A stretch of DNA of 19,610 bases from an uncultured Chitinophagaceae bacterium (lineage in GTDB: Bacteria > Bacteroidota > Bacteroidia > Chitinophagales > Chitinophagaceae), in contig CALCEA010000118.1 in assembly GCA_937900675.1 (NCBI GenBank), positions 1 to 19,610 of the forward strand, in the 5' to 3' direction. Positions within the stretch are counted from its first letter, which is position 1; every line of letters begins with the position of its first letter. The notes under the pieces were generated by a model. It ran no database searches, had not been told where the DNA came from, and worked only from the letters and a program-made list of their open reading frames with translations. A program made the translations under genes and the position numbers. Positions 1 to 7,543 of this stretch are shown here, one piece after another.

Positions 1-150
1 AATAATCATATTTGTACATATTGATTGATTTTCAGTTGCTTATGAAAAGTAAGAATTGGATTTAGTCACATATATTTTTAAATAATATGAAGAAATTGTC
101 CAAAAAAACGCGATTTCGGTAATTACCCTATATTAAAAAAGATATCCTAT

Positions 151-158
151 TATCTTTA
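151..158 (+). promoter_or_regulatory. Probable -7 promoter box of radA
   Basis: TATCTTTA fits the Bacteroidota -7 consensus TAnnTTTG with one mismatch. Only CTGC separates it from the radA ATG, so transcription would begin at or next to the start codon and the mRNA would be leaderless or nearly so. No convincing TTTG -33 element lies about 20 bases upstream. The same arrangement recurs at holB. Confidence 0.5.
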
Positions 159-162
159 CTGC

Positions 163-1533
163 ATGAGCAAAACGAAATCTGCCTTTTTTTGTAATAATTG
201 TGGTTATGAGTCTACCAAATGGGTTGGTAAATGTCCAGCTTGTAATGAATGGAATACGTTCACAGAAGAACTCATTGATGCGGGAAAAGAAAAAGAAGCA
301 GGATGGGATGGATATAGTAACCAACAAAAAGGTTCTGAATTAATTGCGATTGATCAAGTAAATAGTACTTCAGAAAAAAGAATTGATAGCTCAGACACAG
401 AATTAAATAGAGTATTAGGTGGTGGTATTGTTTTAGGATCCATTGTATTAGTAGCAGGTGAACCAGGTATTGGAAAAAGTACATTGTTTTTACAACAAGG
501 TTTGATGATGAAAAATCAAACTGTTTTATATATCAGTGGTGAAGAAAGTATTCAGCAAATTAAAATGCGTGCGGATAGATTGAATTTAAAAAACGAACAT
601 TTTTATTTGCTTGCTGAAACTAGAACGAATGCCATTTTTAAAGCCATCAAAAAATTAAAGCCTACTGTTTTAATTGTAGATTCCATTCAAACTATTGAAT
701 CCAATTTGATTGAAGCAGGCGCGGGATCGGTATCACAAATCAAACAATGTGCTGCAGAGTTTCAAAGATTCGCTAAAGAAACAGGCACACCCGTTTTCTT
801 AATTGGACATATCACTAAAGAAGGTTCTATTGCAGGTCCAAAGATTTTGGAACATATGGTAGATACCGTTTTACAATTTGAAGGTGATAGACATTATGCA
901 TATAGAATGTTGCGCACTTTAAAAAATAGATTCGGCGGAACAAGTGAATTAGGAATTTATGAAATGACTGGTGAAGGAATGAAAGTAGTGACGAATCCTT
1001 CTGCTTTTTTAATTGCACAAAGAAATGATTCCCTTAGTGGAAGTGCAATTGCGGCAAGCATGGAAGGCATGCGTCCATTATTGATTGAAGTGCAAGCACT
1101 CGTTACACAAAGTGTTTATGGAACTCCTCAAAGAACTGTGACTGGCTTTGATTTAAGAAGATTGCAATTATTATTAGCTGTATTAGAAAAGCGCGGTGGT
1201 TTTGCATTTGGCATGAAAGATGTTTTTGTAAATATCGCAGGTGGTTTAAAAATTGAAGATCCTTCTTTAGACCTTGCAGTAATTCTTGCTTTACTTTCTT
1301 CTTATGAAGATGTTCCTTTACCACAAGGTATTTGCTTTGCAGGTGAAGTAGGATTAAACGGAGAGATTAGAGCTGTCAATAGAATTCAACAAAGAATTGC
1401 AGAAGCAGAAAAATTAGGTTTTGAAAAAATATTTATTTCTTCTTTCAATTTAAAAGGCATTGATGTAAAAAAACATGCCATTGAAATTATTGCTATTGAA
1501 AGAGTAGATCAGGCTTATCAATTATTTTTCTAA
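163..1533 (+). CDS. radA: DNA repair protein RadA (Sms), branch-migration ATPase
   Basis: RadA is a RecA-like, DnaB-like helicase that extends D-loops and processes recombination intermediates in repair and natural transformation. All family parts are visible in 456 aa, the usual length. There is an N-terminal zinc finger (C10, C13, C24, C27), a Walker A motif GEPGIGKS at residues 99-106, a Walker B-like VLIVDS strand, the RadA signature KNRFG in the second half of the ATPase, and a C-terminal Lon-protease-like domain that is non-proteolytic in this family. The ATG at 163 puts the zinc finger at the expected distance from the N-terminus and lies directly behind a -7 box. The comF-family gene follows after 10 bases, so the two are probably cotranscribed. 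Confidence 0.97.
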   Translation: MSKTKSAFFCNNCGYESTKWVGKCPACNEWNTFTEELIDAGKEKEAGWDGYSNQQKGSELIAIDQVNSTSEKRIDSSDTELNRVLGGGIVLGSIVLVAGEPGIGKSTLFLQQGLMMKNQTVLYISGEESIQQIKMRADRLNLKNEHFYLLAETRTNAIFKAIKKLKPTVLIVDSIQTIESNLIEAGAGSVSQIKQCAAEFQRFAKETGTPVFLIGHITKEGSIAGPKILEHMVDTVLQFEGDRHYAYRMLRTLKNRFGGTSELGIYEMTGEGMKVVTNPSAFLIAQRNDSLSGSAIAASMEGMRPLLIEVQALVTQSVYGTPQRTVTGFDLRRLQLLLAVLEKRGGFAFGMKDVFVNIAGGLKIEDPSLDLAVILALLSSYEDVPLPQGICFAGEVGLNGEIRAVNRIQQRIAEAEKLGFEKIFISSFNLKGIDVKKHAIEIIAIERVDQAYQLFF

Positions 1534-1543
1534 ATAAAATGCA

Positions 1544-2242
1544 ATGCATTTTTTACAGCAATATCTGGATGCTTTTGTGCATCTATGGTATCCACATATT
1601 TGTTTGTCATGTGGCACAGATCAATTAGAAAAGAAAAATGTTTTGTGCAATCATTGCATAGATGCATTACCCTATACAGACTTTGATAATGAATCTAATA
1701 ATCCCATTCATAAAATATTTTGGGGCAGAGTATCTTTTCATTATGCCAACACCTTATTGTTTTTTACAAAAGATAGTATTGTTCAATTATTGATCACTGA
1801 ATTAAAATACCACCATAATAAAAAAGCAGGTTGGATGATTGGAAGGTGGATGGGGAATAATATTGTTGAAAAAATGAAAGAAGCATCCATTGACGCTTTA
1901 ATACCCATTCCAATAAGTCCTACTAAAAAGAAAAAGAGAAAGTACAATCAAGCGCAATTAATATGTGAGGGCATAGCATCTATTACTGGTTTACCCATTT
2001 TGGAGAATGTATTAGTTAAACCCTATGAGTCTGCTAGTCAAACACATAAGGATCGCATAAGAAGAATGGAAGCTATTGGCCAAAGCTATATTTTACAACA
2101 TGAGGATACCATCAAAAACAAACATATTTTATTAGTGGACGATGTTTTGACTACCGGGGCCACTATTGAAGCAGCCTGCACCGCCCTATCAAGTGCTGAA
2201 TATAAAAATTTGAGTGTTTTTACTGCCACTTATACTATTTAG
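1544..2242 (+). CDS. ComF-family phosphoribosyltransferase-like competence protein
   Basis: This 232-aa protein has the ComFC/GntX architecture. A short N-terminal zinc-ribbon-like segment carries two CxxC pairs (C20/C23 and C35/C38). A type I phosphoribosyltransferase fold follows, whose PRPP-binding loop is visible at about residues 195-207 (ILLVDDVLTTGAT). ComFC proteins are needed for uptake or processing of transforming DNA in several bacteria; their enzymatic substrate is not settled. The gene begins 10 bases after the radA stop with no promoter visible between, so an operon is likely. Together with RadA this suggests a competence or recombination unit. An overlapping ATG at 1539 is in another frame and does not give this protein. 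The family call is firm; the role in this organism is inference. Confidence 0.93.
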   Translation: MHFLQQYLDAFVHLWYPHICLSCGTDQLEKKNVLCNHCIDALPYTDFDNESNNPIHKIFWGRVSFHYANTLLFFTKDSIVQLLITELKYHHNKKAGWMIGRWMGNNIVEKMKEASIDALIPIPISPTKKKKRKYNQAQLICEGIASITGLPILENVLVKPYESASQTHKDRIRRMEAIGQSYILQHEDTIKNKHILLVDDVLTTGATIEAACTALSSAEYKNLSVFTATYTI

Positions 2243-2295
2243 TCAACTTTTCTGCTTTTTTGATGTTAATTTGAGTATCTATTAAAACGAATTTT

Positions 2296-2820
2296 ATGAA
2301 ACTATTATTAAGTATTATGTTATTTGCAGCAACTGCTAAATTAAGTGCACAAAGTATTCACAGCTTTACTGTAAAAGGCATCGATGGCAAGGATATTAAA
2401 ATGTCTAGTTTCAAAGGAAAGAAAATATTAGTGGTAAACACTGCAAGCAAATGTGGTTATACTCCACAATACGAATCATTAGAAAAAGTATACGAACAGT
2501 ACAAAGATAAATTAGTGATTATTGGTTTCCCTTGTAATCAATTTGGCGGACAAGAACCAGGCTCTAACGAGGAGATTGTTGAATTTTGTAAAAAGAATTA
2601 TGGTGTAACTTTCCCATTAGCTGATAAAGTAGATGTTAAGGGTAGTAACACAGCGGCAATTTACCAATGGTTAACTCAAAAATCGAAGAATGGTGTTTTA
2701 GATGCCACCATCAGCTGGAATTTCAATAAGTTCTTGTTAGACGAAAATGGTAAAATGATCGCCTATTACCCTAGCAATGTAAGACCAGATAGCGATGCTA
2801 TTTTGAGTAACTTAAAATAA
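2296..2820 (+). CDS. Exported thiol (glutathione-type) peroxidase
   Basis: The 174-aa protein belongs to the glutathione peroxidase family and should reduce hydrogen peroxide or organic hydroperoxides. A hydrophobic N-terminus ending in LSAQ (about residues 1-19) looks like a signal peptide, placing the enzyme in the periplasm. The catalytic tetrad is present: C53 in SKCGYT, Q82 in FPCNQFGG, and W141 and N142 in SWNFNKF. C53 is cysteine, not selenocysteine. C98 in IVEFCKKNYGV sits where thioredoxin-dependent members carry the resolving cysteine, so a thioredoxin-like reductant is more likely than glutathione (inference). It follows comF by 53 bases. A weak TAATTTGA sequence at 2267-2274 might be its own promoter. 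It could also be read through from radA-comF. Confidence 0.94.
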   Translation: MKLLLSIMLFAATAKLSAQSIHSFTVKGIDGKDIKMSSFKGKKILVVNTASKCGYTPQYESLEKVYEQYKDKLVIIGFPCNQFGGQEPGSNEEIVEFCKKNYGVTFPLADKVDVKGSNTAAIYQWLTQKSKNGVLDATISWNFNKFLLDENGKMIAYYPSNVRPDSDAILSNLK

Positions 2821-2841
2821 GGCGCTTACGCAACTATACTT

Positions 2842-2849
2842 TATCTTCG
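2842..2849 (+). promoter_or_regulatory. Probable -7 promoter box of holB
   Basis: TATCTTCG is followed by CTGC and then ATG at 2854. The 15 bases through the start codon match those at radA except at two positions. The transcript would begin at or immediately around the ATG. Confidence 0.45.
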
Positions 2850-2853
2850 CTGC

Positions 2854-4053
2854 ATGTTATTGCGCGAAGTAATAGGTCAAGAAAAATTACAACAACAGTT
2901 GGTAGAAATGGTGCAGCATCAAAGGCTGAGCCATGCTATGTTAATGATTGGTCCTGAGGGATCAGGCGCATTGCCTTTGGCCATTGCATTTGCTCAATAT
3001 ATAGTTAGCATACCCAGGGAGACAGAAGCAGTAGAAGATTTATTTGGAGCACCTGCAGAAAAAACATCCAATCATGAAATTCCAGGACCTGACGAAATAG
3101 AACAATTAGCTTCTTATCAAAGAGCGAGCACTTTAATGCATCCTGATTTGCATTTCTCTTTTCCTTCGATTACAGAAAAACCTGGGCAAAAAAATCTAAG
3201 CTCCAATCATATTGAAGCATGGAGAGAATTCATCAACGGTTATCCTTATGGAAATGTTTTTGATTGGTTACAATTTATCAAAGCAGATAATAAGCAAGGA
3301 AATATTAGTGCCGATGAATGCAACGAGATAATCAAGAAACTATCTTTCAAAAGTTTTGAAAGCAACTACAAGGTATTGGTGATGTGGATGCCAGAGTATT
3401 TAGGCAAGGAAGGAAACAAATTATTAAAATTGATTGAAGAGCCTCCTGCAAATACCATTTTTATTTTAGTAGCCGGTTCAGAAGAAAATATTTTACCTAC
3501 GATACTAAGTAGATGTCAATTAATTAGAGTTCCAAGATTGTCTTCTGCATCTATTGAAAAGGCCTTGATAGAAAGAGCAAAAATTGCTCCAGAAAAAGCT
3601 GCTCAAGTGGCATTAATGGCGGACGGCAATTATAGAGAAGCCCTACATTTATTACAACATAGTGATGCTGACTTTTTGGCCCAGATCAGAGAATGGCTAA
3701 ACGCTATTTTAAAGAATGGCCCAGTGGCTCAGGCAAAATGGGTGGAAGAAACCAGTAAAATGGGAAGAGAGCCTCAAAAGCAATTTTTAAAGTACTTTAA
3801 TCACTTGTTGGAACAAAGTATCCGACTAAAAGTATTGGGGAAAGACCTGCATTTGGACCCTGATTTGAAGGATTTTGCCTTAAGAATCAACAAAATTGCT
3901 GGTGTGGGTCAACTAGAAGCCATGATCCAAGAATTAGACAAGGCTGTATATTATATTGAGCGCAATGCCAACCCAAAAATGCTATTTATGGCCTTGGGTA
4001 TCAAGTTCTACCATATCATTCAGAACAAAACCTTAATTTTGACAGAAGGCTAG
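2854..4053 (+). CDS. holB: DNA polymerase III subunit delta-prime (clamp loader)
   Basis: Delta-prime is the stator subunit of the clamp-loader complex that opens the sliding clamp at primed sites. The 399-aa protein begins with the family's RevIGQEKLQQQL-type N-terminus. At residues 33-40 it has a P-loop remnant GPEGSGAL in which the lysine is replaced by alanine, so ATP binding is not expected, as is usual for delta-prime. The SRC sensor motif (S219-C221, ILSRCQLI) is intact and would act in trans on the neighbouring DnaX subunit. The Cys4 zinc module of the E. coli protein is absent; the region around residues 60-130 instead carries an acidic/polar insertion. The gene lies 33 bases after the peroxidase behind its own promoter-like box. 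Its stop codon lies in one arm of an inverted repeat. Confidence 0.9.
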   Translation: MLLREVIGQEKLQQQLVEMVQHQRLSHAMLMIGPEGSGALPLAIAFAQYIVSIPRETEAVEDLFGAPAEKTSNHEIPGPDEIEQLASYQRASTLMHPDLHFSFPSITEKPGQKNLSSNHIEAWREFINGYPYGNVFDWLQFIKADNKQGNISADECNEIIKKLSFKSFESNYKVLVMWMPEYLGKEGNKLLKLIEEPPANTIFILVAGSEENILPTILSRCQLIRVPRLSSASIEKALIERAKIAPEKAAQVALMADGNYREALHLLQHSDADFLAQIREWLNAILKNGPVAQAKWVEETSKMGREPQKQFLKYFNHLLEQSIRLKVLGKDLHLDPDLKDFALRINKIAGVGQLEAMIQELDKAVYYIERNANPKMLFMALGIKFYHIIQNKTLILTEG

Positions 4054-4086
4054 ACTAAGTGTGAAAAGAATTGTGGACCTAGCCTT
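4046..4086 (+). repeat. 8-bp inverted repeat spanning the holB stop codon
   Basis: AAGGCTAG at 4046-4053 (ending with the TAG stop) and CTAGCCTT at 4079-4086 are perfect reverse complements separated by 25 bases. A T-rich stretch (4088-4105) follows. It may be a weak terminator or a processing hairpin between holB and ricT. The loop is long, so the structure is only moderately convincing. Confidence 0.35.
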
Positions 4087-4125
4087 GTGGTATTTATCAT
4101 TTTTAACAGTCTGAACTTACAATAT

Positions 4126-5424
4126 ATGGGATGTGGATCTTGCGGAACTGGGAAACCAGGAGGTTGCCAAAGTAATGGCGGCTGTAGCACGGGAGGATGT
4201 AATAGATTAAATGTACATGATTGGTTGCGCGACTTGCCTATTGACGATGCTGAAAGTCAATGTAAGGTATTGGAAGTGAGCTTTAAACAAGGCAGCCGAA
4301 AAGAATTTTATAGAAATCTTACTTTACAACATTTTGAAAAAGGAGACTATGTTACCGTAGAAGGGGTAAATGGTTTTGATGTGGGCGAAGTATCCATAAC
4401 CGGTGAGCTAGTTCGTATTCAAATGAAAAAACGCGGCGTGGATGAATTTAGTGCCGAGATGAAGAAGATAGTAAGAGCGAGCAACGAAAGAGATATTGAA
4501 GCATTTAAAATAAGTAAAAGTAGAGAAGCTGATATTTTAGCAAGAAGCCGTACGCATGCAAGTAACTTGAAATTAGCGATGAAGCTAAGTGAAGTGGAAT
4601 TACAAGCAGATGGCAAAAAAGCTACTTTCTTTTATACAGCAGATGATAGAATTGATTTTAGAGAGTTGATTAGAATTTTCGCTGGCGAGTTCAAAGTAAA
4701 AGTGGAAATGCGCCAAATTGGTATAAGACAGGAAGCTGCTAAATTAGGCGGTATTGGAAGTTGTGGTAGAGAATTATGTTGTAGCACTTGGTTACACGAT
4801 TTCAAGAGTGTGAATACCACTGCTGCTAGATATCAAAACCTATCTATTAATCAAACCAAATTAAGTGGCCAATGTGGTCGTTTAAAATGTTGTTTGAATT
4901 TTGAATTAGATACATACTTAGACGCTTTACAAGATTTCCCTGACTATGCAGATACTTTACAAACTGCGATGGGTCAAGCCTTCTTGATTAAGAAAGATAT
5001 TTTCAAAAATCTAATGTGGTATACTTTGCCTAATAACACCAAGCATTACCCTTTAACTATTCAAAGAGTTAAAGAAATTAAACGCTTAAATCAACAAGGT
5101 GTTGTGGTAGATGAATTACAGGCAGTAGAATTAACCAGCAGTAAAGTAAAAGAAGTAGAAAATAGTTTTGTGGAGTTGGTTGGTCAAATTAGTTTAAAAA
5201 GTTTAGAGAAAAACGATCGCAGAAGAAGAGATCAAAATAGAAACGATCGTCCAAATAATAATGGCCCTAGAAACAACGGACCAAGAGGTAATGGCCCTAA
5301 CAGTGGACCTCGTCCTAACAACAATGGTCCAAGACCTAACAACAACGCACCAAGAAGCAATGGCCCTAATAATGGACCTAGACCTAACAATCGACCTCCT
5401 CAGAATAACAATAACAACGCATAA
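4126..5424 (+). CDS. ricT: RicT/YaaT-type PSP1-domain protein with low-complexity tail
   Basis: RicT (YaaT) is part of the RicA-RicF-RicT complex in Bacillus, which carries Fe-S clusters and acts with RNase Y in mRNA maturation. Its partners in Bacteroidota are not established. The start is placed at the ATG at 4126, not the GTG at 4087, because this gives the Cys/Gly-rich N-terminus MGCGSCGTG (6 Cys in the first 25 residues). The PSP1 core (about residues 60-310) carries GSCGRELCC (C213, C218, C219) and QCGRLKCC (C250, C255, C256), the conserved cysteines of the family. Residues about 363-432 form a disordered, positively charged tail rich in Asn, Pro, Gly and Arg, which might bind RNA (inference). 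It is the last gene of the rightward run and ends at a strong terminator. Confidence 0.9.
   Translation: MGCGSCGTGKPGGCQSNGGCSTGGCNRLNVHDWLRDLPIDDAESQCKVLEVSFKQGSRKEFYRNLTLQHFEKGDYVTVEGVNGFDVGEVSITGELVRIQMKKRGVDEFSAEMKKIVRASNERDIEAFKISKSREADILARSRTHASNLKLAMKLSEVELQADGKKATFFYTADDRIDFRELIRIFAGEFKVKVEMRQIGIRQEAAKLGGIGSCGRELCCSTWLHDFKSVNTTAARYQNLSINQTKLSGQCGRLKCCLNFELDTYLDALQDFPDYADTLQTAMGQAFLIKKDIFKNLMWYTLPNNTKHYPLTIQRVKEIKRLNQQGVVVDELQAVELTSSKVKEVENSFVELVGQISLKSLEKNDRRRRDQNRNDRPNNNGPRNNGPRGNGPNSGPRPNNNGPRPNNNAPRSNGPNNGPRPNNRPPQNNNNNA
5245..5424 (+). repeat. Degenerate tandem repeat encoding the Asn/Pro/Gly/Arg tail of RicT
   Basis: The 3' end of ricT is built from imperfect repeats with units such as CCTAACAACAATGGTCC, encoding variations of PRPNNNG. 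Arg-rich residues (NDRRRRDQNRND) precede it. Such tracts expand and contract by slippage, so their length is likely to differ between strains. Confidence 0.7.
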
Positions 5425-5459
5425 AAAAGATACCCTCGAAATTCGAGGGTATCTTTTTT
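5423..5459. terminator. Bidirectional intrinsic terminator between convergent units
   Basis: AAAAAAGATACCCTCG at 5423-5438 pairs with CGAGGGTATCTTTTTT at 5444-5459 around a 5-base loop. The A-run and T-run flank the GC-rich core on both strands, so it can stop ricT transcription rightward and the plug-like gene leftward (its stop is at 5464). Confidence 0.9.
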
Positions 5460-5463
5460 TGAA

Positions 5464-5745
5464 CTATTTTTTAGCTTTTTTCAATTTAACCATCACCACA
5501 CCATGTTTGAATTTTTTCCCAAACTTAGCAATAGCGTCAGGACCTTTGTATACATCCATGCTTTCAATAGTCGCTGTATTAATTTTTAATACTTTATCAT
5601 AAGGAGTTTCTACTCCATTGACAAAATAGGTTGGCATTGCTGGATCACCATTCTTACCAGAACTAACATTAGCAGGTGCTTGGTGTTGAGCGTAAACACT
5701 CCAATGAATAACCATACATCCGAAGCAAATAAGTAATTTTTTCAT
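5464..5745 (-). CDS. Small exported protein resembling a TonB-receptor plug module
   Basis: This 93-aa protein starts at the ATG at 5745 (MKKLLICF). An upstream in-frame ATG at 5769 would overlap the peptidase gene and spoil the signal peptide. A hydrophobic signal sequence ends near VYAQ (residue 20). The mature part reads PTYFVNGVE, then IESMDVYKGPDAIAKFG, then HGVVMVKLK. This follows the pattern of the plug domain of TonB-dependent receptors (P-Y-VDG, D-I-E-S-I-V-KG-A-YG, G-V-I-K), also seen as a C-terminal module on Bacteroidota BlaR1-type peptidases. No barrel or partner domain is attached. Its job is unknown; a periplasmic decoy, interaction module or remnant are all possible. It follows the peptidase gene by 16 bases and is probably cotranscribed. 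Confidence 0.75.
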   Translation of the reverse strand: MKKLLICFGCMVIHWSVYAQHQAPANVSSGKNGDPAMPTYFVNGVETPYDKVLKINTATIESMDVYKGPDAIAKFGKKFKHGVVMVKLKKAKK

Positions 5746-5761
5746 AGTCTTGGTTTTAATA

Positions 5762-7486
5762 TTAAACATATAATTTTTCTAATTGCGAATTAGTGAAATC
5801 CATTAATTTTTTCACATAGCTAGGAGAGAAATTAAATTCAATTCCTGCTGTTTTATATAACTCAGGCAATGTTTTAGTTCCACCCAATGCCAATGCATTC
5901 ATATAATTCTCTAATGCAGCAGTTGGATTTTGCTGATATTGCATCCACATGCCAATTGCCCCTAATTGTGCAATACCATACTCTATATAATAAAATGGCA
6001 CTTCAAATAAATGTAATTGTCTTTGCCATCCAATTGCTCTGAACTCATCTAATCCAGAATAGTCAATACAACCTGTAGAGAACTCTTTTAAAATACTGGT
6101 CCAAGTATTTGTTCTTTCTTCAATCGTATGTGTTGGATGCTCATATACCCAATGTTGGAATTTGTCAATGATAGCAATCCATGGGAAAATAGTAATAGTT
6201 CTTTCTAATTGATGTTCTTTCGCTCTATTCAAATCTGCTTCGTTATCAAAGAAAGATTGCCAGTGGTCCATACTAAATAATTCCATAGACATACTTGCCA
6301 CTTCTGCAATTTCCATTGGATATTCTTTGAAAGCACTCAAACTTAAATTATGTGACAAGAAGCTATGAATAGCATGACCACCTTCATGCACCATGGTAGT
6401 CACATCGCTCATCTGACCTGCAGCATTCATAAAAATAAATGGAGCACCAGATTCAGCTAATGGACAGTTGTAACCTCCTGGTGCTTTACCTTTTCTGCTT
6501 TCTAAATCAAAATGTTTTAATGAGTTCATCTTCTTTAAGCAATCAGCAAAAAAAGGATGAAGTTGTTCAAAGCAAGTCACTGATTTTTCATACAAATCTT
6601 TTCCATCAGTAAAAGGTCTTAATGGTTTTGTTCCTGCTGGCTCTGCTTCTGTATCCCAAGGTTTTAATACATCCAATCCTAGTTTTTGTTTTTTTCTAGC
6701 GTAGATTTTATCAATCAATGGAAGTACATGTAATTTCACTGCTTCGTGAAATTGAAAACAGTCTTCTTTGGTATAATCAAATCTTCCTAATTCAACAAAC
6801 TTGTAATCTCTATAATTTTCAAATCCTGCATTAATGGCCACCTGATGTCTTTTCTGGATTAAACTAGAAAACAAATCATGCATAGCAGTTTTATCTTCTA
6901 ATCTTCTTTCTTGAATTTTTCTATACACCGATTCTCTAATACTTCTATCCTCACTTTCTAAAAATTGTGCAGCTTGTTGTAAGGTATATTCCTGGCCTTC
7001 ATGCGTAATGGTCATCTTTCCAGCAATCGCACCATATTGTTGTTGCATCACACTTAATTCGGCCTGAATAGCAATATTTTCTGTTCTAAATAAATCAATA
7101 CTTTTTTGAACAGATCTCAAATAAGTGAAATAAGTATCCTTATCTAAAGTTTTAGTAAATGGACAAGCCATTAATTTTTTATTCAAAGCATCTGCATAGG
7201 GCTGCATTTTGGGTTGAATCTCCATGCAAAAAAAGTTAAATGCTTCTTCCAAACTTTTATCAGTAGTATCACAGGTCATTTTAATCTGTCTCCAACAAGC
7301 ATCTTCACTAACAAAAGCCTCTAATTCACTCAAATCTTTTAGCCATTTTTCAAGAGCCGCAGCGTCTTCTAATGGCCTATCGGATAATTCTATAAAATAT
7401 GGCTCCAGGCTTGCCCAATCAGTTAAAACAAAGTCTTTGGGTAGATAATGATGGGGTAATTTTTGAATGTCTGCCGTTCTGAGCAT
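5762..7486 (-). CDS. M3-family zinc oligopeptidase (oligoendopeptidase F type)
   Basis: The 574-aa protein is a cytoplasmic metallopeptidase that cleaves short peptides. The zinc motif HEGGH lies at residues 367-371 (E368 is the general base). The third ligand is probably E395 in MEIAEVAS, 28 residues after H367, the usual M3 spacing. The helical N-terminal half and the C-terminal closing region (FYYIEYGIAQLGAIGMWMQYQ, in two stretches) match the PepF-like clade. There is no signal peptide. Transcription starts from a good -7 box 19 bases upstream, back to back with the mutL promoter. The small plug-like gene follows downstream. The peptidase family is certain; the natural substrates are not known. 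Confidence 0.93.
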   Translation of the reverse strand: MLRTADIQKLPHHYLPKDFVLTDWASLEPYFIELSDRPLEDAAALEKWLKDLSELEAFVSEDACWRQIKMTCDTTDKSLEEAFNFFCMEIQPKMQPYADALNKKLMACPFTKTLDKDTYFTYLRSVQKSIDLFRTENIAIQAELSVMQQQYGAIAGKMTITHEGQEYTLQQAAQFLESEDRSIRESVYRKIQERRLEDKTAMHDLFSSLIQKRHQVAINAGFENYRDYKFVELGRFDYTKEDCFQFHEAVKLHVLPLIDKIYARKKQKLGLDVLKPWDTEAEPAGTKPLRPFTDGKDLYEKSVTCFEQLHPFFADCLKKMNSLKHFDLESRKGKAPGGYNCPLAESGAPFIFMNAAGQMSDVTTMVHEGGHAIHSFLSHNLSLSAFKEYPMEIAEVASMSMELFSMDHWQSFFDNEADLNRAKEHQLERTITIFPWIAIIDKFQHWVYEHPTHTIEERTNTWTSILKEFSTGCIDYSGLDEFRAIGWQRQLHLFEVPFYYIEYGIAQLGAIGMWMQYQQNPTAALENYMNALALGGTKTLPELYKTAGIEFNFSPSYVKKLMDFTNSQLEKLYV

Positions 7487-7505
7487 AAGATGAAATTTTA
7501 AGTGG

Positions 7506-7513
7506 CAAATTTA
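7506..7513 (-). promoter_or_regulatory. -7 promoter box of the M3 peptidase gene
   Basis: Read leftward this is TAAATTTG, an exact TAnnTTTG match, 19 bases before the ATG at 7486. A TTTG (7530-7533 on the minus strand) lies 16 bases upstream, somewhat closer than the usual 19-21. Confidence 0.65.
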
Positions 7514-7514
7514 C

Positions 7515-7522
7515 TACTTTTA
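7515..7522 (+). promoter_or_regulatory. Probable -7 promoter box of mutL
   Basis: TACTTTTA matches TAnnTTTG except for the last base. It lies 21 bases before the GTG at 7544 and only one base from the oppositely directed box of the peptidase gene. It overlaps the longer in-frame GTG start (7502), which supports the later start. Confidence 0.5.
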
Positions 7523-7543
7523 CACACTTCAAAAAGATTAAAA

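Noticed and set aside
1..19. Possible start of a leftward gene running off the left edge (ATG at 19-17, MYKYDY)
   Set aside because: Only six codons are visible and no promoter box or recognisable domain supports it.
4087..4125. Longer RicT start at the GTG at 4087
   Set aside because: The added hydrophobic residues do not fit the family, and the arm of an inverted repeat ends directly before this GTG; the ATG at 4126 opens with the expected Cys/Gly-rich segment.
5245..5424. Repeats as a CRISPR array
   Set aside because: The units are short, imperfect and in frame within ricT, without spacers of regular length.
5261..5602. 113-codon rightward frame across the ricT tail and terminator
   Set aside because: It is the shifted reading of the repetitive tail and runs through a strong terminator into the antisense of another gene.
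7502..7543. Longer MutL start at the GTG at 7502
   Set aside because: It adds 14 residues unlike MutL N-termini and overlaps both divergent promoter boxes; the GTG at 7544 gives the conserved N-terminus.
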